A stretch of DNA of 64,000 nt from UBA6120 sp964639215 (lineage in GTDB: Bacteria > Bacillota_I > Bacilli_A > RFN20 > CAG-826): assembly GCA_964639215.1 (NCBI GenBank), contig CAZXCV010000001.1, forward strand, positions 40,319-104,318, read 5' to 3'. Below the pieces are notes generated by a model. The model saw only the letters and a list, made by a program, of their open reading frames with translations, did no database searches and had not been told where the DNA came from. Every line of letters begins with the position of its first letter. The stretch's first letter is position 1. The position numbers and the translations under genes are program-made. Of this stretch, positions 25,277-33,170 are shown piece after piece.

Positions 25277-26419
25277 TTATTTATTGATTAATCGACCTTG
25301 ATAATACACGGCTTTGATTAGTCCGCCACCTAAACATTGCCCGTCTTGGTAAATGACAGCCCCTTGTCCCGGTGTGATTGCTTTGAGAGGCGCAGGTAGT
25401 TTTACTGCTAATTCATCGTCATTAATCATATCAATCACAATCGGATGTTTCATTTGTCGATAACGAAATTTTGCGGTATATTCTGTATCGACGATTGGAG
25501 GTTTGTTGATCCAATTGAGGTGATCAATCACAACATAATCTCCATATAAATAGTCATCTTCTGATTCCGAAGTCACGTAGAGAATATTTTGTTTGACATC
25601 TTTCGAGACCACAAACCAACTCCCGGCTGGTTTTGTGGCAATACCGCCGATACCCAAACCGCGGCGCTGACCAATCGTATAATAAAAAACACCGTCATGC
25701 GTTCCAATTTGATCTGAAGTTTTAATATCGATAATCGGTCCCGGTTTCGCTGGTAGATAATTTTTTAAAAATTGGCGGAAATGGCGCTCACCAATAAAAC
25801 AAACTCCGGTTGAATCTTTCTTATTCGCTACATCAAGGCCAAGCTTCTTTGCGATTGAACGTACTTCGGTTTTTTTAAGCGCGCCAAGTGGAAATAAAGT
25901 CGCAGCAAGTTGCGCTTGGTTAATTTGTGAGAGAAAATATGTTTGATCCTTATCAGCGTCTTCGCTTTCAAGCATGACATAATTGCCATCTTTCGAGACT
26001 TTTTTCGCATAATGTCCCATTGCGATATAATCACATCCATGTTGCTTGGCAAATTGTAGAAAAGCGGCGAACTTGATGTATTTGTTACAAAAAATATCAG
26101 GATTTGGGGTGCGACCGTGTTCGTATTCTGTTAAGAAATACGTGAAGACATCGTTCCAGTACTCCTTAACAAAATCGATGCGGTATAGCGGAATATCTAG
26201 CGCTTGAGCAATCGCTTTAGCGTCATTATAATCAACTTCCTGCGGGCACAAATCTTGGGCTAAGGTTGGATTACCTAAAACGTCATTGTTCGCGAGGGCA
26301 TCCCAATTGCGCATAAATCCAGCAATGACTTCGTAACCTTGTTGCTTTAATAAATAAGCCGCGACGGCTGAGTCGACACCACCACTAAGTCCAACCATCA
26401 CCTTCGTGTTAGTGTTCAT
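25277..26419 (-). CDS. mnmA: tRNA-specific 2-thiouridylase MnmA
   Basis: Puts sulfur on U34 of Lys/Glu/Gln tRNAs. From the ATG at 26419 the protein has 380 residues. PP-loop VGLSGGVDSAVAAYLL at the start, the catalytic Cys in DLCPQEVDYNDAK, and the second Cys in DSTGVCFIGERHF. The C-terminal domain has GQRRGLGIGG and GQGAVIY. The SD AAGGAA lies inside the end of dtd, and the gene overlaps dtd by 11 bases. The frame stays open 14 codons further upstream, but that part has no family match. Confidence 0.97.
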   Translation of the reverse strand: MNTNTKVMVGLSGGVDSAVAAYLLKQQGYEVIAGFMRNWDALANNDVLGNPTLAQDLCPQEVDYNDAKAIAQALDIPLYRIDFVKEYWNDVFTYFLTEYEHGRTPNPDIFCNKYIKFAAFLQFAKQHGCDYIAMGHYAKKVSKDGNYVMLESEDADKDQTYFLSQINQAQLAATLFPLGALKKTEVRSIAKKLGLDVANKKDSTGVCFIGERHFRQFLKNYLPAKPGPIIDIKTSDQIGTHDGVFYYTIGQRRGLGIGGIATKPAGSWFVVSKDVKQNILYVTSESEDDYLYGDYVVIDHLNWINKPPIVDTEYTAKFRYRQMKHPIVIDMINDDELAVKLPAPLKAITPGQGAVIYQDGQCLGGGLIKAVYYQGRLINK

Positions 26420-26864
26420 AAAGTTCCTTAGAATCAAGGATGATTGTGAAAGGACCAGCATTTTTTAGGGTCACCGTCATACTCGCGCCAAAAATACCAC
26501 ATGATATGCGTGAATAATGTTGATTCAATTTCAAAATGAACCGTTCAAATAATGTGTTAGCAATTTGCGGTGGTGCGGCCATTGTAAACGATGGACGGCG
26601 ACCACCATTTAATGAGCCGTAAAGTGTAAAATTTGGGATGATTAAAATATCAGCAAATAAATCAGGTACCGATAGATTAGTCTTCCCATTAATGTCTGGT
26701 AATAATCGCATCACTAAAATTTTGGCAACCATTTTATCGATGATGTCATCATTATCGTCATGCGTGAATCCGACAAATAAGGCAAGTCCAAATCCCGATT
26801 TAGCAATAATTTCGCCGTTAACCGTAATCGTTCCTTCATGAATTGTTTGACTGATAATTCTCAT
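26409..26864 (-). CDS. dtd: D-aminoacyl-tRNA deacylase
   Basis: Removes D-amino acids (and Gly from tRNA-Ala) from tRNAs. The 151-residue protein starts MRIISQTIHEGTITVNGE and has FVGFTHDD. It also shows a variant of the SQFTL motif (IPNFTLYGSLNGGRRPSF) and the GPxT motif (KNAGPFTIILDS). SQ is replaced by PN here, but the placement is clear. There is no SD. A TATAAT box ends 17 bases before the ATG, and its promoter faces the rarA promoter in a 60-base divergent region. Confidence 0.9.
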   Translation of the reverse strand: MRIISQTIHEGTITVNGEIIAKSGFGLALFVGFTHDDNDDIIDKMVAKILVMRLLPDINGKTNLSVPDLFADILIIPNFTLYGSLNGGRRPSFTMAAPPQIANTLFERFILKLNQHYSRISCGIFGASMTVTLKNAGPFTIILDSKELYEH

Positions 26865-26905
26865 AAAAAGTTACCGGTATCATTATAGAGAATTGCACAC
26901 CTAAA

Positions 26906-26914
26906 TGGTATATT
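26906..26914 (+). promoter_or_regulatory. Extended -10 element directly upstream of rarA
   Basis: TGG followed by TATATT (26909-26914), then 10 bases to the ATG at 26925. No convincing -35 at 17 bases. No SD is present, so the message would be leaderless or nearly so. Confidence 0.55.
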
Positions 26915-26924
26915 AATCATTATT

Positions 26925-28193
26925 ATGAAGTCACCACTTGCCTTTCGGATGCGTCCCCAAACTTTAACTGCCATTCTTGGACAATCACACATCGTTGGTC
27001 CTCGTGGTTTTTTAACGAATGCATTAAAGAAGAAAACACTCTTATCAGTCATTCTTTTTGGACCACCTGGTACTGGAAAGACGACAATCGCTGAAGCTTT
27101 CGCAAAAAGTTTTGATGTTCATGCGATTAAGATAAACGCGGTGACCGCATCCAAAAAAGAACTTGAACAAGCGATGGATGAAGCTAAGTTATTTCACCCT
27201 TCGATCATGATTGTCGACGAAGTTCATCGCCTTCCAAAGGATAAACAAGATTTGCTATTAGCCGCGATTGAGGATGGAAGTATGTACTTATTCGGGGCAA
27301 CGACTGAAAATCCGTACATGGCCATCAATCCTGCCATGCGTTCACGCTGCCATTTATTAGAAGTCAAACCACTAGCTATCGAAGATATTATGAAAGGTTT
27401 AGCACTGGCACTACATGACAAAGCAACTAATATAAATAACGTCACCATCAATGAAGACGCACTGCTATCGTTAGCAAAATTATCTGGTGGCGACTTACGT
27501 TACGCCTACAATGCACTTGAAATAATTCTCATCGCGACTGATGATTCACCAATCACCCTTGATCATGTCACGAGGACACTTAAAGTTCCTCCATCGATCA
27601 TCGATCAAACTGGTGGTGGCCATTATGATGCGATTTCTGCGTTACAAAAAAGTATTCGTGGCAGTGATGTTGATGCGGCGTTATATTACTTAGCAAGGCT
27701 GATTATCGCTGGTGATTTAGAAAGTATCCGCCGTCGTGTGCTTGTCACCGCTTATGAAGATATTGGTTTAGCAAATCCGAATGCGGTTATGCGCGCTGTT
27801 CAAGCGTTAGAAACGGCAAAAATCATCGGTTTTCCTGAAGCCGTCATCCCGCTTGGATTCACAGTCGCTGAACTAGCGTTATCACCAAAGGCGAAAGTTG
27901 CCGCCAACTCAATTCACCATGCACTTGAAGTCGCTGAGAAACAACCGCTTGAAGTACTCGATTATTTAAAGCTAACTCCTGTTGGTGTTGCTGAAAAAGA
28001 TAAATATCCATATGATCGCCCCGATCTATGGGAAAAAATTCAATATCTACCCGACGCCATAAAACAAATGCAGTTTTTTGAACTTAATGATTCGGGTAGT
28101 TACCTAAAACAGTTAAATGAAAATTATCGTCGACTTCAACGTGTAATTCGTCGTCGTGATTTAGCTAACCTGAAAAAAGAATCAAATATTTAA
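26925..28193 (+). CDS. rarA: Replication-associated recombination protein A (MgsA/WHIP family AAA+ ATPase)
   Basis: AAA+ ATPase that acts at stalled replication forks. The 422-residue protein has FRMRPQTLTAILGQSHIVG, Walker A FGPPGTGKTT (about 46-55), Walker B IMIVDEVHRLPK, the sensor GATTENPY, and the arginine finger region MRSRCHLLEV. The C-terminal tetramer domain includes HYDAISALQKSIRGSDVDAALYYLARLI, the diagnostic RarA stretch. It is a single rightward gene between leftward ones. The stop overlaps the convergent deoxynucleoside phosphorylase gene by four bases. Confidence 0.97.
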   Translation: MKSPLAFRMRPQTLTAILGQSHIVGPRGFLTNALKKKTLLSVILFGPPGTGKTTIAEAFAKSFDVHAIKINAVTASKKELEQAMDEAKLFHPSIMIVDEVHRLPKDKQDLLLAAIEDGSMYLFGATTENPYMAINPAMRSRCHLLEVKPLAIEDIMKGLALALHDKATNINNVTINEDALLSLAKLSGGDLRYAYNALEIILIATDDSPITLDHVTRTLKVPPSIIDQTGGGHYDAISALQKSIRGSDVDAALYYLARLIIAGDLESIRRRVLVTAYEDIGLANPNAVMRAVQALETAKIIGFPEAVIPLGFTVAELALSPKAKVAANSIHHALEVAEKQPLEVLDYLKLTPVGVAEKDKYPYDRPDLWEKIQYLPDAIKQMQFFELNDSGSYLKQLNENYRRLQRVIRRRDLANLKKESNI

Positions 28194-29494
28194 CTAATAG
28201 TATCGTAGACAATTGGTCCCGCTTGAACAGGATTTAATTGCAATTTGAAAGCATGCTTAATGTCTTTTAAGACGTCGGTGATATCTTGTTGATTATTAAC
28301 ATGGGCATAGGCGAGGATATCACCTTTATTGACATGTTGTGCGACCTTTTTATTTAAAACAATCCCAACAGAAAAATCAATGATATCGTCCTTCTTTGAA
28401 CGACCAGCACCGAGCTTCGTTGCAGCTTCGCCAATTGAAAGGGCATTAATCGAGTCAATATAACCACTTTCGTCAGCGACGATTGGAATAATATGCTTGG
28501 CTACGGTAAACTTTTCAGGATGTTCAAGATATGTTACATCGCCACCTTGCGCGTGAATCATTGCACATAGTTTTCTAAACGCTGAACCATCCTCGATGGT
28601 CTTCAGAAGTTTAAATCGAGCTTCAGATAAAGTCGTGGCCGCTTGTGCTTGCAGTAACATAATCGATCCAGCCGCTAGACATAACTCAACAAAATCGGCA
28701 GGTCCTTGGCCATGGAGCGTCGCAATCGCTTCTTTAACTTCCAAGATATTACCAACTGCTAGTCCGAGTGGTTGTTGCATGTCAGTAATAATTGCGCGCG
28801 TATCACGGCCGAGTGCTTTACCAATGGCAACCATTGTTTTTGCTAATTCTCGAGCATCAGGTAACGTCTTCATAAATGCCCCTTGGCCAAATTTAACATC
28901 GAGCAAAATCGTATCCGCGCCTGATGCTAATTTCTTGCTCATAATCGAACCAGCAATTAGCGGTAATGATTCAACCGTACCGGTAACATCCCGTAAGGCA
29001 TACAATTTTTTATCAGCAGGTACAAGACTACCTGTTTGTCCTAAAATAGCGAGGCCAATATCATTAACTTGGGCAATAAATTGTTCACGTGACATCGATA
29101 CTGAGACACCAGGAATCGCTTCGAGTTTATCAAGCGTTCCACCAGTATGTCCAAGACCGCGACCACTCATTTTCGCGACTTTCACGCCACAAGCAGCGAC
29201 CATCGGGCCTAGCGCGAGGCTTGTTTTATCACCAACGCCACCAGTTGAATGTTTGTCAACGGTGACACCATTAATCGCGCTAAGATCAATCGTATCGCCA
29301 CTATGCATCATTAAATGTGTGAGCGTTGAGGTTTCATGTTCACTCATGGAAACGAATTTAACAGCCATGAGCCACGAAGCGATTTGATAATCGGGAATAG
29401 AACCGTCACTAATCCCTTTGATGATATAAGCCAATTCTTCATCAGTGTGTTGCCCACCATCGCGTTTTTTTATAATTAAGTCAATCATTCTCAT
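28190..29494 (-). CDS. Pyrimidine-nucleoside phosphorylase / thymidine phosphorylase
   Basis: Splits uridine and (deoxy)thymidine with phosphate, for nucleoside salvage. The 434-residue protein carries the family signature SGRGLGHTGGTLDKLEA, phosphate-binding KHSTGGVGDKTS, and the Lys/Ser region LYALRDVTGTVESLPLIAGSIMSKKLA. The C-terminal domain GAGRSKKDD is typical. It could be pdp or deoA; sequence alone does not separate the substrate ranges. The start overlaps the plsC stop as ATGA, so the two are translated together, an unusual pairing. Confidence 0.95.
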   Translation of the reverse strand: MRMIDLIIKKRDGGQHTDEELAYIIKGISDGSIPDYQIASWLMAVKFVSMSEHETSTLTHLMMHSGDTIDLSAINGVTVDKHSTGGVGDKTSLALGPMVAACGVKVAKMSGRGLGHTGGTLDKLEAIPGVSVSMSREQFIAQVNDIGLAILGQTGSLVPADKKLYALRDVTGTVESLPLIAGSIMSKKLASGADTILLDVKFGQGAFMKTLPDARELAKTMVAIGKALGRDTRAIITDMQQPLGLAVGNILEVKEAIATLHGQGPADFVELCLAAGSIMLLQAQAATTLSEARFKLLKTIEDGSAFRKLCAMIHAQGGDVTYLEHPEKFTVAKHIIPIVADESGYIDSINALSIGEAATKLGAGRSKKDDIIDFSVGIVLNKKVAQHVNKGDILAYAHVNNQQDITDVLKDIKHAFKLQLNPVQAGPIVYDTIS

Positions 29495-30273
29495 TGTGGG
29501 AGCCTCTTTTCTTGTGACAATATTTTATGGCTGACGAGTGTCGTATCTTTCACTCGTAAATCATCGACTTCTTTTTGAAGGATTCCCCGTACTTGATCTG
29601 ATAAAGCAACGGACGTCATCCCTTGATATTGAGCGGGAGTGATTGGTTCGAGAAATTTAATTTGAATCGGAAAACGCTTCATTTTATATTTAGTGTTTAG
29701 TGGTCTAAACGTCCCATATGATGCCATCGGGACAATTGGTGTATTCGTGTCAATCGCTAGTTTAAAGGTACCCGCTTTAAATGGTAATAACGAGCCACGA
29801 ATGTCTTTATTTCTTGTTCCTTCAGGAAAGATAATCCAACTCGCGAGATGATTGCTCAGCGAATATTTGACCTTTTTCAGTACTTGAACTTCTTTTTTAA
29901 GGTTATCGCGCTCGATGAAAACACAATCAAGTCCTTTCATGATGCGACCAAAAAATGGAAATTTGATAATTTCATGTTTTCCGACAAATATGATTGGCTT
30001 TTCGGATAAGCAGACAGTAAGCAAGGCATCATACATTGAATAATGATTACCAACATAAAGGAAGGTGCCTGGCTGTTTGAGAATATCCCCGTTAATAACG
30101 GTATAATCAACGTGCAAATGCTTGACGATTTTTAGCACGAGTTTTCGGACCTTGCTATAACGATACTCTAATGGATAACGATCGGGATGGCGTGAAAAAG
30201 GAATCATCCAACCAAAATAACTGAAGATGATATCGAAGAAGCAAATGGTGACCGCGCGAATATATCGAAACAT
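29491..30273 (-). CDS. plsC: 1-acyl-sn-glycerol-3-phosphate acyltransferase
   Basis: Makes phosphatidic acid from lysophosphatidic acid on the inner membrane face. The 260-residue protein has the catalytic H-x4-D motif NHYSMYD, the second block RIMKGLDCVFIERDN, and the substrate block FPEGTRNKD, followed by KAGTFKLAIDTNTPIVPMA. The N-terminal hydrophobic stretch anchors it. SD CAGGTG before the ATG. It is translated together with the phosphorylase gene by a four-base overlap. Confidence 0.93.
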   Translation of the reverse strand: MFRYIRAVTICFFDIIFSYFGWMIPFSRHPDRYPLEYRYSKVRKLVLKIVKHLHVDYTVINGDILKQPGTFLYVGNHYSMYDALLTVCLSEKPIIFVGKHEIIKFPFFGRIMKGLDCVFIERDNLKKEVQVLKKVKYSLSNHLASWIIFPEGTRNKDIRGSLLPFKAGTFKLAIDTNTPIVPMASYGTFRPLNTKYKMKRFPIQIKFLEPITPAQYQGMTSVALSDQVRGILQKEVDDLRVKDTTLVSHKILSQEKRLPQ

Positions 30274-30330
30274 TATTACACCTGTAATTAGTTATTATAA
30301 CAAACCAGGCACGCGTGCTCCAGCGTCAGA

Positions 30331-30609
30331 CTACTTCTTTGTGGCTGGAATGATCGTTTCTAAGTAGTCTGTCATGATGTGGATGCCGATGTCGCAATCG
30401 ACTTCAAGGCGTCCTTTGATGAGCACGAGTGTGCCAGGAGCCATCGTCATGAAGTAATTATTGGTGGCTCGAGACCAATAACTAATTGGAAACCGATCGA
30501 TAATAAATTTACCGTTATCATCGCGGTGTGGGCGTTCGACTTCAATGAATCGAACATTGGGGCGAATCTCTTCTTTAAGAGTACCTAAGACAACAATGGG
30601 TGATAACAT
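30331..30609 (-). CDS. Small OB-fold, single-stranded DNA-binding-like protein
   Basis: A 92-residue protein with an SSB-like pattern: strand GTLKEEIRP, then FIEVERPHRDDNGKFIIDRFPISYWSRATNNYF, then the strand APGTLVLIKGRLEVD. This resembles the core of SSB or a PriB-like OB domain. It lacks the long acidic tail with DDDxPF-like end found in housekeeping SSB, so it is not the main SSB. SD AAAGGAGG is strong. It stands alone, 64 bases from the pullulanase gene. Confidence is moderate because OB folds diverge. Confidence 0.6.
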   Translation of the reverse strand: MLSPIVVLGTLKEEIRPNVRFIEVERPHRDDNGKFIIDRFPISYWSRATNNYFMTMAPGTLVLIKGRLEVDCDIGIHIMTDYLETIIPATKK

Positions 30610-30673
30610 TTTGTTAACCCTCCTTTACATTAATTGTAAGCGAGGAATATTGAGTAAAAATCTCAAGTTTGTC

Positions 30674-32815
30674 TCAAATACACCCAAAAACGAGTAATGA
30701 TAGCCCCTCAATCATCACTTGTTTCATTGTAACTTCGCGATCTTCGACATAACCCTTGTCACTAAAGATGAGTGTCATGTATTCATCTAGTTCATAAAAG
30801 TGATCCTCAGTACTTGGATTGATGATGATCAAAAACTGTTTATAAGGCTTAATCGCGTCTTTATTAATGTAGTGAATGATTATCCCCGTTTCATCGAGAT
30901 CTTCAAAAGCAATCATTGTTTCAATCTCAGTGGCTGTCTCGGCTCGTAAGAACGGCAGTCTTTTTCGCAGCTTAACCAAATCGACAAAATATGTGAATAA
31001 ATCATATCGTTCATCGAGTTGTCGATAATCATAACGATTGACTTTATCACCTGATTTATAGGAGTTAAGATCGCCATTTTTTGAGAGCCCAATTTCTTGC
31101 CCCATGTGAAAGAATGGAATTCCAAACGCCAACATCGTGGTCGCATTAATTAATTTCAGCCGTTTCAGTCGTGTTTGGAGCGATTCATTGCCATTGCTAG
31201 CGATCATTTTATCAAACAAGGTGCCGTTATCGTGACATTCAACATAGTTGATTGATTGTTTGGCATTTGCAAATTTCGAAGGGAAAATCAAATCAAGGCA
31301 ACTACCGACGTAAGCGAATTTAAAGCCAAGTCGATAGCTCGAGGCACCAAGCAAATAGCCCCGGTCTTTGAGTTTATCATCCATCGTAGGACCCTTAATA
31401 ATATCGCGAAATGAATCATTGAAAAAAGCAAATTCTGGTAGTCGATCACTATGATGCATTGAGCTTCGTTCATCTTCCTTGAGCTCAGTCGGCATATTCC
31501 ATCCTTCACCATAAAGCATGAAATCTGGTTTTAGTGCGCGTACAGCTTTTTGTAGCAATTTAGCCGTGGTTTGATCGATGTTACTCATTAAATCAAAGCG
31601 AAAGCCATCAATTCCATAAGTTTTCACCCAATGTAGTGCTGAATCGATAATGAGTTTTCGAACCATCGGTTTTTCCGTTGCGACGTCATTACCACAAAAT
31701 GAACCGTTGGAGAGTCGCCCGTCTTTTCTTCGTCTAAAGTAATAACTTGGAACGATTTTTTCAAAAACTGATAGATGGGCATGATAGACGTGATTATAAA
31801 CAACGTCCATCACAATTTTGATACCAGAACGATGATAGGCGCTGACTAGTCGTTTTAAATCGATAATCCGCGAATATGGATCAGTTAAATCGCTGGCGAA
31901 TGAACCTTCAGGAACGAAATATTGTTGTGGATCATAACCCCAATTATAAAAACGACTCGGTTCTTTCTCATCAACTGTTTGAAAGTCATAAATCGGCAAT
32001 AATTGCAGATGGGTAATACCACTTTGCCGAATGTAATCAAACCCGATTGGATGTCCTTGTTCGGTGGTGATGCCTTCTTCAATCAATCCAAGAAATCGTC
32101 CTTTATTGACGACATTAGTGAGTGGATCACTCGTCAAATCACGAACGCTTGCCTCATAAATAATCGCATCGGTATAACGGGTTAATCTTGGGAGTGTCTC
32201 CTCGTGCAAGTCGATTGCAATTTTTTTAAAATTAATGACGACAGAACTGATCCCATTTAATGTCGACCCAAACGCATAGGGGTCAGTGACCGTGACTGTT
32301 AAGCCATTATTGGTGATTAAATAAACATACTCAGCGCCATCCAAATCACCATTGACAACTAGTTCATATGTGCCGTTGATACTCCGGTTTAATGGTAGAA
32401 AATCGGTGTGCTTGTTATGTGTTAGTTTTAAGATAACCGTACTTGCAAGTGGCGCCCAAACTTTAAATGATGTCGCCTCACTTCCATAAATCGCCCCCAA
32501 ATCGGTGTCATTATACGTATATTTTTTTTCAAAATCGCTAAAATAAATCGCGTTAGTAACATCGAGCGGTACACGGGTAAATCCCTCGAGGACAATGTCA
32601 AATTGATGACCAAGCGCTAACTCATTATATGATTTTAAGTCATAAACCCAGCCACCGCTGATAGGGGTGACTTTCTCGATACGTAATGTTTCGATTTTAT
32701 CAGTATCGGTGATTAGCAAGAAGGGTATTTTTTCTTCCTTGTTGAGTGGACCTAAAAGGATGGCTTTGATTTGATTAGAAGCCACGAGTTTACATGTCAA
32801 AAAACTGTCTTTCAT
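30674..32815 (-). CDS. pulA: Type I pullulanase (intracellular GH13 debranching enzyme)
   Basis: Cuts alpha-1,6 branches in pullulan, glycogen and starch-derived dextrins. The 713-residue protein has a CBM48-like N-terminal module (FKVWAPLASTVILKLTH) and the type I signature YNWGYDP. The GH13 residues are the Asp in GFRFDLMS, the Glu in LYGEGW, and the Asp in VECHDNGT. There is no signal peptide, so it works inside the cell on imported dextrins. It follows acpS by five bases and may be read from the ftsK promoter. It complements the exported amylase at 59851-62361. Confidence 0.96.
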   Translation of the reverse strand: MKDSFLTCKLVASNQIKAILLGPLNKEEKIPFLLITDTDKIETLRIEKVTPISGGWVYDLKSYNELALGHQFDIVLEGFTRVPLDVTNAIYFSDFEKKYTYNDTDLGAIYGSEATSFKVWAPLASTVILKLTHNKHTDFLPLNRSINGTYELVVNGDLDGAEYVYLITNNGLTVTVTDPYAFGSTLNGISSVVINFKKIAIDLHEETLPRLTRYTDAIIYEASVRDLTSDPLTNVVNKGRFLGLIEEGITTEQGHPIGFDYIRQSGITHLQLLPIYDFQTVDEKEPSRFYNWGYDPQQYFVPEGSFASDLTDPYSRIIDLKRLVSAYHRSGIKIVMDVVYNHVYHAHLSVFEKIVPSYYFRRRKDGRLSNGSFCGNDVATEKPMVRKLIIDSALHWVKTYGIDGFRFDLMSNIDQTTAKLLQKAVRALKPDFMLYGEGWNMPTELKEDERSSMHHSDRLPEFAFFNDSFRDIIKGPTMDDKLKDRGYLLGASSYRLGFKFAYVGSCLDLIFPSKFANAKQSINYVECHDNGTLFDKMIASNGNESLQTRLKRLKLINATTMLAFGIPFFHMGQEIGLSKNGDLNSYKSGDKVNRYDYRQLDERYDLFTYFVDLVKLRKRLPFLRAETATEIETMIAFEDLDETGIIIHYINKDAIKPYKQFLIIINPSTEDHFYELDEYMTLIFSDKGYVEDREVTMKQVMIEGLSLLVFGCI

Positions 32816-32820
32816 GATTA

Positions 32821-33168
32821 TTAGTCCGCTTGTTCCATGACTTCACGGCTGGCAGAGACGTAGACAACCGCAACAGCGTACTCACCATCATGAGAAATTG
32901 ACACGTCATATTTTTGGTCGTTATAAAGCAAATATGGTACGCCTAATTCATCATAAAGGACTGAAATATGACTAAAAGCGATTTGACCAAAACCACCTCT
33001 TACTGCTTTTAAAAACGCTTCTTTTGCCGCAAAACGACCAGCAATGAATTTAACTTTATCAGCGCGTTTTTCATAAATCGGATATTCAAGCGGTGATAAA
33101 ATTCGACGGGCTAACAATTCTTTGTTTTCAAATCTCGGCATGTGGACGATATCGATACCTATAGCCAT
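32821..33168 (-). CDS. acpS: Holo-[acyl-carrier-protein] synthase
   Basis: Transfers 4'-phosphopantetheine from CoA to ACP. The 115-residue protein has the metal Asp in AIGIDIVHMPRF, and the second conserved block FIAGRFAAKEAFLKA with Glu. The C-terminal part VSISHDGEYAVAVVYV is typical. The SD GAGGAA overlaps the ftsK stop codon region, so it is read from the ftsK message. Its presence implies an acyl-carrier-protein-dependent route. Confidence 0.95.
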   Translation of the reverse strand: MAIGIDIVHMPRFENKELLARRILSPLEYPIYEKRADKVKFIAGRFAAKEAFLKAVRGGFGQIAFSHISVLYDELGVPYLLYNDQKYDVSISHDGEYAVAVVYVSASREVMEQAD

Positions 33169-33170
33169 AT

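Noticed and set aside
28596..29387. Long open frame (263 codons) on the plus strand across the nucleoside phosphorylase gene
   Set aside because: It lies fully antisense to a clear enzyme with conserved motifs, has no SD and its protein is low in normal domain features; it is a codon-bias shadow.
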